35,995 nucleotides of DNA from Irineochytrium annulatum (lineage: Eukaryota > Chytridiomycota > Chytridiomycetes > Chytridiales > Chytridiaceae), in NCBI GenBank assembly GCA_027600665.1, contig JADGJL010000162.1, positions 1-35,995 on the forward strand, given 5' to 3'. This document shows positions 1 through 10,085 of this stretch, piece after piece. The notes under the pieces are model-generated. The model made no database searches and was not told the DNA's origin. It saw only the letters and a list, made by a program, of their open reading frames with translations. Within the stretch, counting starts at the first letter, position 1; each line of letters begins with the position of its first letter. Position numbers and translations under genes: made by a program.

Positions 1-51
1 GGGCGCGGTGGGGTTTGCGGGCGGAGGGAGTCGGTATGGCGCGGACGCCGG

Positions 52-420
52 TCAGCCGAGGAGGAACTCGGTGCCGGCCAAGATTAAGAGCGGATGAGCG
101 GCGTTGTCAAGTGCGATTTCTATTTTGTCGATGACGAATTCTTCTGTGTATTTATCTGGCTGGTCAATGAGGTTGATGGATCCTGTGCCACCAAAGGCTT
201 GTTTATCTACGTATTCATTTATTTTTATCGTTGTCTCTGCCAGCCAATTGGCTTTTATTCTGTCCCATTCATGTCGCGCACACTTGTATTCCCCGATTCC
301 CTGCACAAGATTTTGGCTTTTTCGTCACTCGCATTTTTTTTATTTTATCGTGATATTAAATACGTACCATTTTTGTCCCAGTCGTTGGACTATGCAATGT
401 CATTGTTCTGTAACATTAAC
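52..420 (-). CDS. possible 3' exons of an unknown minus-strand gene
   Basis: I do not recognise the product. The last exon reads from about 300 down to a TGA at 52 and encodes about 83 residues, including KANWLAETTIKINEYVDKQA and LILAGTEFLLG. It is preceded by a plausible acceptor (TTGTGCAG at 301-308 on the minus strand) and by a short possible exon ending at a GTACGT donor near 370. A further open frame on the same strand (400-657) runs into the first exon and intron of the plus-strand ketopantoate reductase gene, so it is probably not coding. Codon use is AT-richer at third positions than in the neighbours. It could be a real short gene or chance open frame. Confidence 0.3.
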
Positions 421-607
421 AGGGGGCTCTAGCGGTGGTGGTTCCCGACATCGAATTGCACTCGGTGTATGGGTGTATGATAAGTAATTGTACCATCTTA
501 GTTTCTTATCTCGTTCGCGACGGCCCGCCATTGGAGCGTGTTCAATGCATTTATACTGTTCGCTGTCAATTTTGGCGAATTCGCATTCGACACTTCGCAC
601 GACCCTA

Positions 608-1842
608 ATGTCGATGCACATTCTGTATGCCCCGTCGTTCTTCTCTATGACCACCATCCTTAGTAAGACCCTTTCCCCCTCCGTAATCCAGCGGCGCCGG
701 CGCCATCGGCCTCCTCCACGCCTCCCACCTCCGCCACCTCGCCCCGCGTGTCCCGATCACCCTGCTCCTCCGCGACTCCGCCCACCTCGACCGCTTCAAC
801 GCCGCGGGGCGACGCGTCACATGCCACGTCGACTTTTCAGCACCGTCCAGCACGCGGCACGTGGGTGACGTCGCGGCCGAGCGCGTCGACGATGATGGGC
901 GGGCTGGGGAGAAGATCGATGTCTTGCTGGTCACGACGCGCGCCCAGGACACATTGAGCGCTCTGGCGCCGCTCGTTAGCGCGCGGAGGGTGGACGCCGG
1001 GACCGTGGTGGTGCTGCTGCAGAACGGCGCGCTGGGTGTGGCCGAGGCCGTCGTCAGGGCGGGCATGCCGTGGTTGCGGCATGCTGTGCGGTGGGCGGAT
1101 CGATTGAGGGCGCCCGGCTTTGGGGGTGACCCCGGATGTGGGGAGGAGGAGCCGCCGAGAGTGGTGCTGGGTTCGTGCACGCATGGTGTTACTAGGGTCG
1201 CGCCGTTTGTGATCAGGCACGTTGGGCTCGGGTTCACGGCCTTGGGTGATCCGTTTGAGGGGTGCAGGACGGAGGAGGGGAGGCGTGTTCTGAGGGAGCG
1301 CCTATGGGATCATATCGGAGAAGGGCCGGACGGGCGGTGTGCAAAGGATACTGCCAATGGGTGCGTGATCGAGTGCTTCTCAGCGCGAGACGGTGGGTTG
1401 GAACGGTTTAAGAGGAGCTTGCTGCTCAAGGTTTGTATGTTGCCTATTCACGTTCTTTATTTTGGTTCTGAGCTGACGCGCGCAGCTCGTTGTGAACGCC
1501 GGCTTGAACCCTCTCACAGCGCTGTCGGGTGGACGGAACGGGCAAGTGGTGGACTCACCACACGGTCGCGCGTTGGTCGCGTCCGCGTGCGAGGAAATTG
1601 CCCAAATTCTTGAAAAGGAGCTCGGTATGAGTGGGGAGGCGATGGCTAAAGCGGTCGAGGATGTTGCGATGCGGACAAGGGGCAACCGAAATAGCATGGA
1701 GGTCGACGTGACGGCCGGCAGGGAGACCGAGGTGGACTTTATCCTCGGCTACCTCATTGACATGGCGAGCGACTCAAGCGCCACGGCCAGGCTGGGCATG
1801 CTGAGGGATTTGATCAAGCTGCGGGTGGAATGCCAGCGGTAG
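608..1842 (+). CDS. PAN5: 2-dehydropantoate 2-reductase (ketopantoate reductase, ApbA/PanE family)
   Basis: Reduces ketopantoate to pantoate with NADPH in pantothenate/CoA synthesis; cytosolic by family. Predicted exons 608-624, 692-1430 and 1486-1842 give 370 residues. The 17-nt first exon supplies only MSMHIL. Splicing a 67-nt intron (GTATGC...CCAG) joins it directly to GAGAIGLLHASHL, the Rossmann GxGxxG motif expected at the N-terminus, so this start was chosen over later ATGs. The second intron is 55 nt, phase 0. Family marks follow: VVVLLQNG near residue 130; the candidate catalytic Lys at 252, just before VVNAGLNPLTAL; then NRNSMEVDVTAGRETEVDFI, the conserved Asn/Ser/Glu-containing segment near the C-terminus. 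Length is close to the fungal family. The insert around WADRLRAPGFGGDPGCGEEE is not typical. Confidence in function is high, in the tiny first exon good. Confidence 0.9.
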
Positions 1843-2376
1843 CAGCCAATGTCGATATATAATCGATCTTTGCCAGATGTTTATTTATGCTGGTGGCGTC
1901 GGCGATGATGATCAGCCCCGTCGAGCACAAGCTCGCGTGTTATTAACTTCATATCACTGCGCGTCGTTGTGTTCCATTAATAATCCAGCGCAGGGTTTCA
2001 GGTGGAGAGTGGGCCAGCAGTCCTGCCCACTTCAACGACGAGGGTGCCCAGCGGAGTACCGGCAGATTACAACTTTTCTGTTACAAGACTGTCGAATCGC
2101 TTGTAACAAAGCGGGGGAGCGAGTCGAGGCAAAAAGTGTGAGAGGAGTTGGCCAACATCGACCCAGACCCTCGACCTCCCCTGAGCCGGCACCCCGTCCC
2201 GAGCCGCCCGTCCCGTCGACGTCCACGTCGCATTCGGTTGGAGACGCCGTCGCCTTCCACCTGCAGGCTGAGGTTAACCTGAACGGTATCACGGAAACCC
2301 ACCCGTCGAGCCGCCATCGGAAGTTCCCCGCCGCATTCCCTCCAGGCACTTGTCGATATTTGATCTCCTGGCCGCT
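1843..2376. other. intergenic region between ketopantoate reductase and FHA-RING genes
   Basis: No convincing gene. A TATATAA element lies at about 1855-1861, directly after the upstream stop codon. The rest is GC-rich, with pyrimidine-rich stretches close to the downstream start, as expected for a promoter plus 5' UTR. Open frames on both strands here have no recognisable features. Confidence 0.5.
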
Positions 2377-5143
2377 ATGTCCCTCTCTCCGTCCGGCATC
2401 GGCTTCTTCGCCTCCGCCCACCCGCCGGCCCAGACGACGTCAGCCCCAACATCAGCCCTCCAGCTCGCCACCAGCAACGACGGCGGTTCCTCGTCGGGAT
2501 CGTCGTCGGGCCAGCCCGCATCGCAGACGGCCAACAAGCTAGTTTACCGCATCCAAATCTTCCCCCACCGCGAAGGCTTCTCCTCTAACCCGCTCGCGCC
2601 TCAGCCCCAGCCGGCGTCGGGCGGGTTCAATTTCTCGCCTATTGAGAAGGACCTGTCGCCGGGAACCGTGATCAGGATCGGGAGGAAGGTTGATCGCGCG
2701 CCGAAGGACAAAAAGGAGGACAAGGACCGAGGAAATGGTTCGGGAAGCGCGAGGAGGGGAGGAAACAACAACGGGAACGCAGCGGCACAGGCGGCGAATG
2801 GCACTTCTTCGGCGCTAAGCCCTGGCGGTTCCAGCGCGCCGATTAATATCAACACCGGAGGCGTCGGCGGCCACAATGGGTGTGTATACTTTACGGGAAT
2901 ACGTGACGTAACAACTGCAATGCATCTAACATATGATTTTACAGTCCTAGCTCACCACCACCGGTCGCCCGCTCCAGCTCAGCGAACCGTGGCGGCCCTC
3001 AGCCTGGCGGCGCCTCCTCTGCCTCCTCTTCTTCCTCCTCCCTGCCCCGAGCAGCCCGCTCCAGCGTCGGCGGCGGGCCCGACGGCACCGTCATCTCCCC
3101 GCTCGACATGGAGCACATCATGAACTCGGTGCAAGGCATCCCGACAGGCCCAAACGAGGACGCATCCCCTTACGCCGTCCAACAACCTCAGCAGCAGCAG
3201 GCGCAGCAGCATCAGGGTCAGCTTGCGCCGCCCAATGGGGTCGTGCCTGATGCTGGCGCGCCTGCTGGTGCGCTGGCGATCAACGTTGTCGGTTTGAGGA
3301 GGAATAGCAACGGGACGGATCAGGCCGCTGGGAGCTTAGGAGGCGCGTTGGGCGGGAATGGGAACGGGGAGGGGTCCTCGTCGTCGTCGGCCGTCATGCC
3401 GGGGACGCCTGGCCGGTCGGGCGCGGCGCCAAAGACGGACTTTATTGCGTTCAAGTCGAAAGTTGTTAGCAGGACGCATGCGGAGCTTTGGGTCGGGGAT
3501 GACGGGCAGGTGCGTTTTTTGATTGTGCTTCTATGGTTGGATAGTTCACCGTCTGACGGTTTTTATATTCGATAGGTTATGTTCCGGGACGTTGGATCGT
3601 CGTCGGGAACGCTACTGAACCGGTTACGGCTTTCTCCTTCCGGCAGGGAGAGCAGGCCGTACCCGATTAAGAGCGGTGATGTGATTCAGCTTGGCTTGGA
3701 TTATCAGGGCCGGCAAGAGGGTATGCACGTTATTCGCCTTGTCATTGTGTTGTACGTTGCTAATATGCTTGCAAAGAAATCTACAAGTGCGTCCAAATGA
3801 AGATTTTTATTTCGATCAAGTCCAAGGAGCGCCAGAAAACAAACCCTGTCCGCCTCCGCACGGCGTTGAAAGCTCTCCTCGCGGCCATGAACCCTGGCGC
3901 CCGAGACGCCACCGACGCCTCCTGCACGGATTGCTGCATCTGCCTCTCCTCCCTTAGCCCCCAGCAAGCCCTTTTCTTAGCCCCATGCTCACACTGCTTC
4001 CACTACCGCTGCGTCATGCCCTTGCTCGGCTCGAACGTTATGTTCCAGTGTCCGCTGTGCCGGCAGGTGGCGAACCTGGACTCGCAGGTGATGGACGATC
4101 AGGAGGACGACTTCAACTCGAGCGATGATGCTGGACATGGGCCCGGTGGTGGAGGTGGGGACGATGAGTGGCAACGGAGCTTGATGGCGCTGGATCAGGG
4201 CGGGCCTGGGAACGGCGGGGACAACAGCGGTGGCGGCGGCGGCAGCACGGGAGGCAACGGGGCCGCCAGCGACAGCGAGGGGGTGTTTAGCGATGGCGAG
4301 GGCGCGAGGATGTACCACGCTGCGCGCGATGTTATCGTGGCTTCCGCGGGTGGGAGCAGGCCCGGGAGCTCGGCGAGCGCGAGGCGGGACAACGGAGCCG
4401 GCGGGAGCAGCACCGCTAGCGAGAACGTGTTTGGGGGCAGCGATGATGAGCTTCCCGCTGCGGCTGGTGCGGCGGTTAAGCGCGGATATTTGACGCCGGC
4501 GGGTGCGCCGAGCGGGTCATCATCGCCCGACTTGAGGTCGGGGTCCAGGACGTCGTCGACTGGCAGGAGCGGTGGAGTCGGGAACGTGGCGTCGTCGTCG
4601 CGGAGCCCGCCGGCGCGGGAGAGCTCGCGGACGCGGAGCGTGGCATCGAGCGAAGGGAACTTCGAGGACGAGCCGCGGCGGGTGGGCAACGGAGGCGGTG
4701 CTGGTAGCAGCGCGGCGGCGTCGGGCGGCAACTTTATGAGCGGAATGTTTGACCGCGCGCCGTCTAAACGGTCCACGACCCCACCGTCCTCCGGTGCGTT
4801 GCTCTCGCCCGGCGGCAGCAACCCCCCGCCCCCGATCGTAATCCCGGCCTCTAGCGGGAAGGAGCCGAAGCGGAAGAGCTTTCTCCAGGGATTGGCGAGC
4901 CCGGCTTCGCCGACAGGGAACGGGAACGGGGTTGCGTCGGCCGTCTCGCCGACCTTGGGCCACGCCGCGCCCGTCGCGGGTCCCGTTGGACAATTGAGCA
5001 CTAGCCCGCCCGGCGCTGGATTCCAGCAGCACTACGCAGCGGGGCTAGGGTTGTCGGCTGGTGGGGCCGACGGGGTGTTTGGGACGAGCCCGAAGGACCG
5101 AAAGAAGAAGATGGGCGGGTTGTTTGGGACCGGGAGGAAGTGA
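2377..5143 (+). CDS. DMA1: FHA-RING finger E3 ubiquitin ligase (Dma1/Dma2-like)
   Basis: By family, a phosphothreonine-reading ubiquitin ligase acting in mitotic checkpoint, septin or cytokinesis control. Exons 2377-2879, 2945-3509, 3576-3720 and 3777-5143 give 859 residues; introns are 65, 66 and 56 nt. The FHA domain begins at NKLVYRIQIFP (about residue 55) with VIRIGRK (about 100), then resumes at AFKSKVVSRTHAELW (about 335) and SSSGTLLNRLRL, LGLDYQGRQEEIYKC. Between these lie about 225 Ser/Gly/Gln-rich residues inserted inside the domain. The RING (about 456-500) has CCIC, PCSHCFHYRC and FQCPLCR, a C3H2C3 ligand set as in Dma proteins. A tail of about 360 Ser/Gly/Pro-rich residues follows, with many SP/TP sites; yeast Dma proteins end soon after the RING. 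An upstream in-frame TTG at 2350 was rejected in favour of the ATG. AF-like ATTAAA near 5567 may be the poly(A) signal. Confidence 0.9.
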
Positions 5144-5655
5144 GATGGCGCTGATTTCGGTCGATGTTTTCGGTTTTCTTGATGCATATATTTCTGTTTT
5201 GATACTGGGTGTTCCACTTTTCATTGGGGCAGCGAGACCCGGTCTTTTCGTACGTCGCATTACTACATGTGTTCCTTCTTCTCCTTTTGGTGTTCTTGTG
5301 GTCTGTTGGTTAAAAGTATAGTGGCTTTTAAAGGCTGTATACGTCAGGCCGTTGTTGCATCTCTTCCTTTCACAAACGGTGTAAGTCTGCTCTCCTTGTT
5401 TGTGAGGGCAATAGTCACTTGCTTAATAGTCTCCTTCCCATTATTCCTGCTTCTACTTTCGTGCTTTGATTTGGCTTCTTATCAAATCTACATATTTGGA
5501 ATATCCTATGGAACCGTTATGTCGACTTGTTTTACTTTTAACCCAATCTCTTCCTCTACTTTGCATTAAAGTCGGTATATTTGTGCGGTTTGCGACTCAC
5601 GCATATTACTGTAAAAGATACTGAATGAAATGATTGACATGAGCGAGCAATCAAT
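5144..5655. other. 3' UTR and convergent intergenic region
   Basis: T-rich and GC-poor compared with the coding regions on either side, as expected for the 3' UTR of the FHA-RING gene meeting the end of a minus-strand gene. ATTAAA occurs near 5567. Short open frames here have no coding character. Confidence 0.5.
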
Positions 5656-7530
5656 TTAGATTTTAGGCAGTCTTGTAACCTGAGCTTCTATGAGATCCAG
5701 GGTATTGCTCCATACCGATTGTACCTGAGCAAAAGTTAGGTGCTCGCGGTCGATCAGCCAAAAGCTCTTTTAACTCCGTTATAAAAATCGTTCCCAGACG
5801 AGTCAACGACTTGCGGCGTGAAGGTGCAGTTTACCACCAGTCGCTCTAAGTTTAGCACGCTTTCTCGGGAAGTTAACCGTGCTTGGTCAACAACAAGCAT
5901 AACGTCGGTCAGCCTCAAGCGCTTTATCGTTGTCCAAATTCGATCATAGAAAACAATTTAGGGTGTTCCTTTGACAATCATCAAAGTCAAGGCACATTCC
6001 TTACGCCGATACAGTTAACACCGCGCGTGCGTTATCCATACCTTGGGCCACGCGTCCGTGGACACGCCGCGAAAGTCACCGTCCGCGCCATGCGAGGAAT
6101 AAATTGCAGCGTGCGCGCGCATCGGTCGGCCACGGCCACGGCACTGACGGCGAAGTGCCGGCCGGCAACGTGAGGTCCGGATGTTGTCGACGAGTGGGAA
6201 GGTTAGGCCGCTAGGCTGCTTGAACGCCAACAGCTTTCAGGAATTCTAAGAAGAGGTACTCGGGCACCGTGGCGTGGTTGCGATGACGCTGGAGAGCGCG
6301 CCATCGTAAAAAAAAAAGTTTGGCAGGGCCCGGGAGTTGCGGCTGCGGTCGGTACAATAAGGCGGTCAGCTTGGCGTCTGCGATGTTCCTGAACAGCGGC
6401 CTTGTGATCGTGTAGGGCATCGACGTCCACAGGAGACTCGGTAACGAAGAAAGAGCAGTCCATGTTCCAGATTGAGCGCCTTTATTCGACTGCCGCGGTC
6501 GAGGCCGCTGCGGCCCGCAACTGGCTCCAGCTCACCGCGTTCATCTGTAATGTAAACTATACAACTTTCGCACTCATCGCCGGCTTCGTAGACCGGTCGT
6601 CGCTCGCATGCAACAAATTTCCGCTGGCATAAAGGCGTCCAGTCAATTCCGGCAACTCCCACCTTAACCGCACCTCCCGCCCTGGCAAACTCCACTGACT
6701 CCACGGGCCGCGTCCGACAGTGACGTTATAGCTTCACCCGCAACCTAGTCGGTGACGGCTTTGCAACTCATTCGTATCGTGTAGTATACGCCAATTACTC
6801 ACGCAGCGGCAATCTGTCATCATACTCGCCACAACGGCCAACTGTCGCATGGCCGCCTTCCATCGCGCTGTTGACGCTAGACGACACTTCAGCTGACCTT
6901 GATGAGGTCCAAGTGCTGGGGTAAGGAAAAGCAACTGTCGCTGACGACTCGATTGATGGCATTCCGCATAAACTTCTGGCAGCCGAGAGAGACGACCTGC
7001 GGTTGCGAGTTCTTGAGACTCGCGTTCTCGTCCTCGTCCGCGACGCTGCTCCTGCTGTCCGGTTCTTTCGAGTCGCCGAGCGGGCTGTTGACAGATGCGG
7101 TCGGCCGGCTCGAGATAGACGGGGTTGGGCTGACGGAGAAAGCGGACCGGGGTTAGGAATTGAGCAAGCCGGCTCATTAGTCCATGCGCGGTTTACAAAT
7201 TAAAGGGAAGACCTGTTAACGGAGTTAGCGAGGTTCGCACGCCATTCCGCGACGATGGCGAGGCAGCCGCATACGTGCGGCGGGCGCTGGGGACTGGTCA
7301 TCATCGTCTTATACCGACAATTCCAGTGAAAGGAAGGACCTCGGACGAATTTGCCCGGCTGCGCACTGGCAGGGGAGTACATACGTTCTGCTTTTCTTGG
7401 TATTGCCTCAATCGTCGCTCTTGGGCCGAGTCAGGAAATGCGTAAGAAGAATGGTCCTCAAGGAATATGGTCAAGCCATGTTCAATTTGAATGCATGTCG
7501 GCAAAATGAAAAAGAAGTCTCTCTGCACCT
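5656..7530 (-). CDS. unresolved multi-exon gene(s) of unknown function
   Basis: Several stretches have exon-like codon use and splice sites on the minus strand, but I could not join them with confidence. (1) Terminal exon 5724-5656, VQSVWSNTLDLIEAQVTRLP, preceded by CCTAAC and a CTCAG acceptor. (2) About 5895-5810, LRLTDVMLVVDQARLTSRES. (3) An exon ending at about 6040 with DFRGVSTDAWPK before a GTATGG donor. (4) 6420-6211, MPYTITRPLFRNIADAKLTA, to a TAG. (5) About 7106-6900, SVADEDENASLKNSQPQVVS and FMRNAINRVVSDSCFSLPQH. (6) About 7490-7385, ending QERRLRQYQEKQN before a GTATGT donor. It could be one gene, two tandem genes, or in part a 3' extension of the HAUS5-like gene upstream. No family was recognised. 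Confidence 0.4.
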
Positions 7531-7609
7531 AACGAACACAAAGCACCTTACGAGGAACCTTTCCGTGAAGTTCTACAGCAGAGGTACAATTGCAGATACA
7601 GAAAGCGTG

Positions 7610-9929
7610 CTAAGGGGACCTAACAACCAGCCTCCGCTCTACAACCTCCTTCACTCCATCCACCGTTTGGAAAATCCTTGACACGGTCGCGGATGCCGCC
7701 GCCGCTGCCTGCAATGGCTCGCCGCTGATGGTTCTGAGGTTCTCCATAACGCGCCGGGTATGGGAAACGTGCTCCTCTAGTTATGCAAACGCGTAAGCGT
7801 TGCCTCCAAATGGTTACCGCAAAACGTACCTTCGGCCTCCTCGACCATTAGACCCACTCTCGCGCCTGTGCTCCTCATTTCCTGAACGGCGTACGCGGCC
7901 GTTGTCTCGAGTAACTCCGAGATATTCCCGCCAGCTTCTAGTTGGCCACCATCCGCACCCCGATCAGTAAAAAGTGGAAAGCCATCCAGTGATCCGTCCA
8001 GAAGGGCCATCGTCTCAACGTGAAGGTCGTGGATGTGCGCCAGCATCCTTTTTGGATCCTTCGACGTGAAGTGCTTAGCAAACCTCCTTCATTAGGGCTC
8101 AAACCTTATAAAACGGGAACCTTAAAATCCTTCCGACCTCCTCCACGCCGGCGTTCCACTCCAGCCGCGGTCTCGGCTCCGCCATGGACGCAATAAGGCC
8201 GCCCGTGTCTAAGGAGACGCCACGGAGCCTCGATACGTCCGCCCAGACCGATCCGCGAAGCTCTAACTCTAGGCTTTTCAACCTCGCCATTTGTTGGAGG
8301 GCGGCTTTTGGCCATCTCTATATGCGGGTAAATGTCAGATTGCATAAACAAAGGAATCGCTCACTCGTTCCGAAAAGACGACACGAAAGTCATCCAAGTC
8401 CTGCCTCATCTCCATCGTATCCCTTACCCGTGCGAACAGATCCATCTATCAATGCAATGAACGAACAAAAGTCAGCCATACAAAATTTCAAGCAAGAATA
8501 CGCGTCCTAACCAGTTGCCCTTCCAAATCCAAGATTTCCTCTCGCCGGCTATCGATCCTATCAGAGGAGGCCTGGAGTGCATGCTCGCGATCCCTCAACT
8601 CGTCGGCATAGATCGACATCATGTCAAGTGTGCTTTCGAGATCCCTCAGCAGTTTATGCCTGTACGAGAAGGAGAGACAATTGTAGCAACCGAGATTTAG
8701 GGGCTTCTCTTTGCAAAAGGAAGTACAGCAGTCCACGTACCTATCATCACTAGGCGGCGCCATTGCTGCCTCACGCTCTAAAGCCGCGACTTCCTTGTAC
8801 ATCTCCACATGCTTCGTTACCGCTTCCTACACAGCGACATCAATATCGCACAATCCACTGCGCGGACGAACATGCACTCTTTGCTCAACAACGGTTCGAG
8901 GTCCTTCCCGAAGATCCCAAGCATACTGCTTTTCGAAGCTGTTCGCGCCAGGTGTCGCCGCCGTCCGATCACCTTCGCCGCTCGGTCTAAGACCCGATAG
9001 CTTGGACCGTGCTACCGCCGACAGGTCTTCTTTCACCCTGCAACCTTTATTAGCCGATAAACTCTTCAGGTGGGCTACATACAGTCTAATTAGATTTCGA
9101 AACAGATCCTACAATGGCAATGTCAAAATCGTAAAACTCAGAGGAGCTTACAGGTATATTTTCGCCACGGTAACATTTTCTAATAGATGTGTTAAGGGCG
9201 ATAAAAACCACGAGTATGCTTACACTTCCGTAGCTGATGCATCCACGAGGCTGCCGTACTCCTTCAGTGTCGCGATATAGTTAGACACGTGGATTTCGAG
9301 GGCTTCATGAATCAACATCCGTCGCCGCTTCGACCGAACGCGCTCCTTCAGTTCCCGCATACTTCGCTCTAGCATTTACGGGTAAGATTGTTGCAATATT
9401 TTAGCGTAATCACGTACCTTGCTGCTCCAAAGCAGAAGAAACATCCCGAAATTCCGCCTCCAAATGCTCGTTCCGAACTCTCGCCTCCCGCAGAGAAAGC
9501 AACAACGCATCGCGTTCTTTCAGGATGACATGTCGTCGGTGCCGCTCCTCCTGCCTCGACTTGAACGCGCGGTTTAGTGAGGAGGTTTTGGGGATCGTGA
9601 CACCCGTCTCGAAGATGCTAACCAGATCGTACGCTCAGACGCTTTAAATCAAGAGCATAGAACGTACTATTGAAGCGTTCTTCTAATCCTGCCGACCTCC
9701 CTGCAAAATGACTGTCAGCATCGCGCCCGAAAGAATAGCCTCAAGACTGCAAACCTTCTTGACTTAACCCTCGTTGCCAGGAACTCCCAGATCGGAACGA
9801 GCTTGTGCCTATTCAGCCTAATTGACTCGTTACTTCTAGAGACTTTCGGTCAGGAGTAAGTTCAATCATTTACGGCTCTAGATCCGCTGCATGATAACCG
9901 AATCCACGACACCAGTCCTCGAGGCTCAT
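7610..9929 (-). CDS. HAUS5: HAUS augmin-like complex subunit 5 (HAUS5/AUG5-like)
   Basis: Augmin binds spindle microtubules and recruits gamma-tubulin for branching nucleation; HAUS5 is one of eight coiled-coil subunits. Predicted exons (minus): 9929-9874, 9835-9755, 9700-9668, 9617-9418, 9368-9224, 9179-9152, 9108-8878, 8826-8741, 8659-8512, 8445-8365, 8317-8105, 8073-7830 and 7776-7610, giving 570 residues with phases consistent at all 12 introns. The N-terminus is diagnostic: MSLEDWCRGFGYH, then about 20 residues later IRLNRHKLVPIWEFLATRVK and EVGRIRRTL. This matches the plant AUG5 pattern of LEW...GY, then IPVWNFLxxRVKS...VENIRR. Charged coiled coil follows (RQEERHRRHVILKERDALLL; AALEREAA; RREEILDLEGQL). 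An in-frame TAA upstream supports the start. The 31- and 38-nt introns and the last exon are the weakest joins; the protein might continue beyond 7610. The family call rests on the N-terminal motif from memory. Confidence 0.72.
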
Positions 9930-10085
9930 TGCTGATGCGGTGGATCTCGTTGTCGACGAACTTGTTTGTCCAGGCTCTAATTAGACGGGACGCTGGAGAT
10001 CACGGGCGACACCGACGCCATCCACGTCGCGATCCGGGGCGACCAGCCCGGCGACGACACGATCCCCGACGGCTCCTCGATCGCC
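9930..10085. promoter_or_regulatory. divergent promoter between HAUS5-like and GUP1-like genes
   Basis: Only 156 bp separate the two predicted start codons, which face away from each other, so the genes must share or overlap their promoters. I see no clear TATA box. Confidence 0.5.

Noticed and set aside
605..1237. 210-residue minus-strand open frame
   Set aside because: Antisense shadow of the ketopantoate reductase gene, which has clear family motifs on the plus strand.
4195..5001. 268-residue minus-strand open frame
   Set aside because: Shadow of the GC-rich Ser/Gly tail of the FHA-RING gene; low complexity is mirrored, with no motif of its own.
6366..6704. Minus-strand frame containing LNLEHGLLFLRY, similar to the ubiquitin-like end of Npl4
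   Set aside because: Only a few residues match, codon use is weak and the rest of Npl4 is absent; not enough for a call.
8885..8900. GGTTCGAGGTCC resembling a tRNA B box
   Set aside because: No matching A box, acceptor stem or cloverleaf nearby, and it lies inside a HAUS5-like exon.
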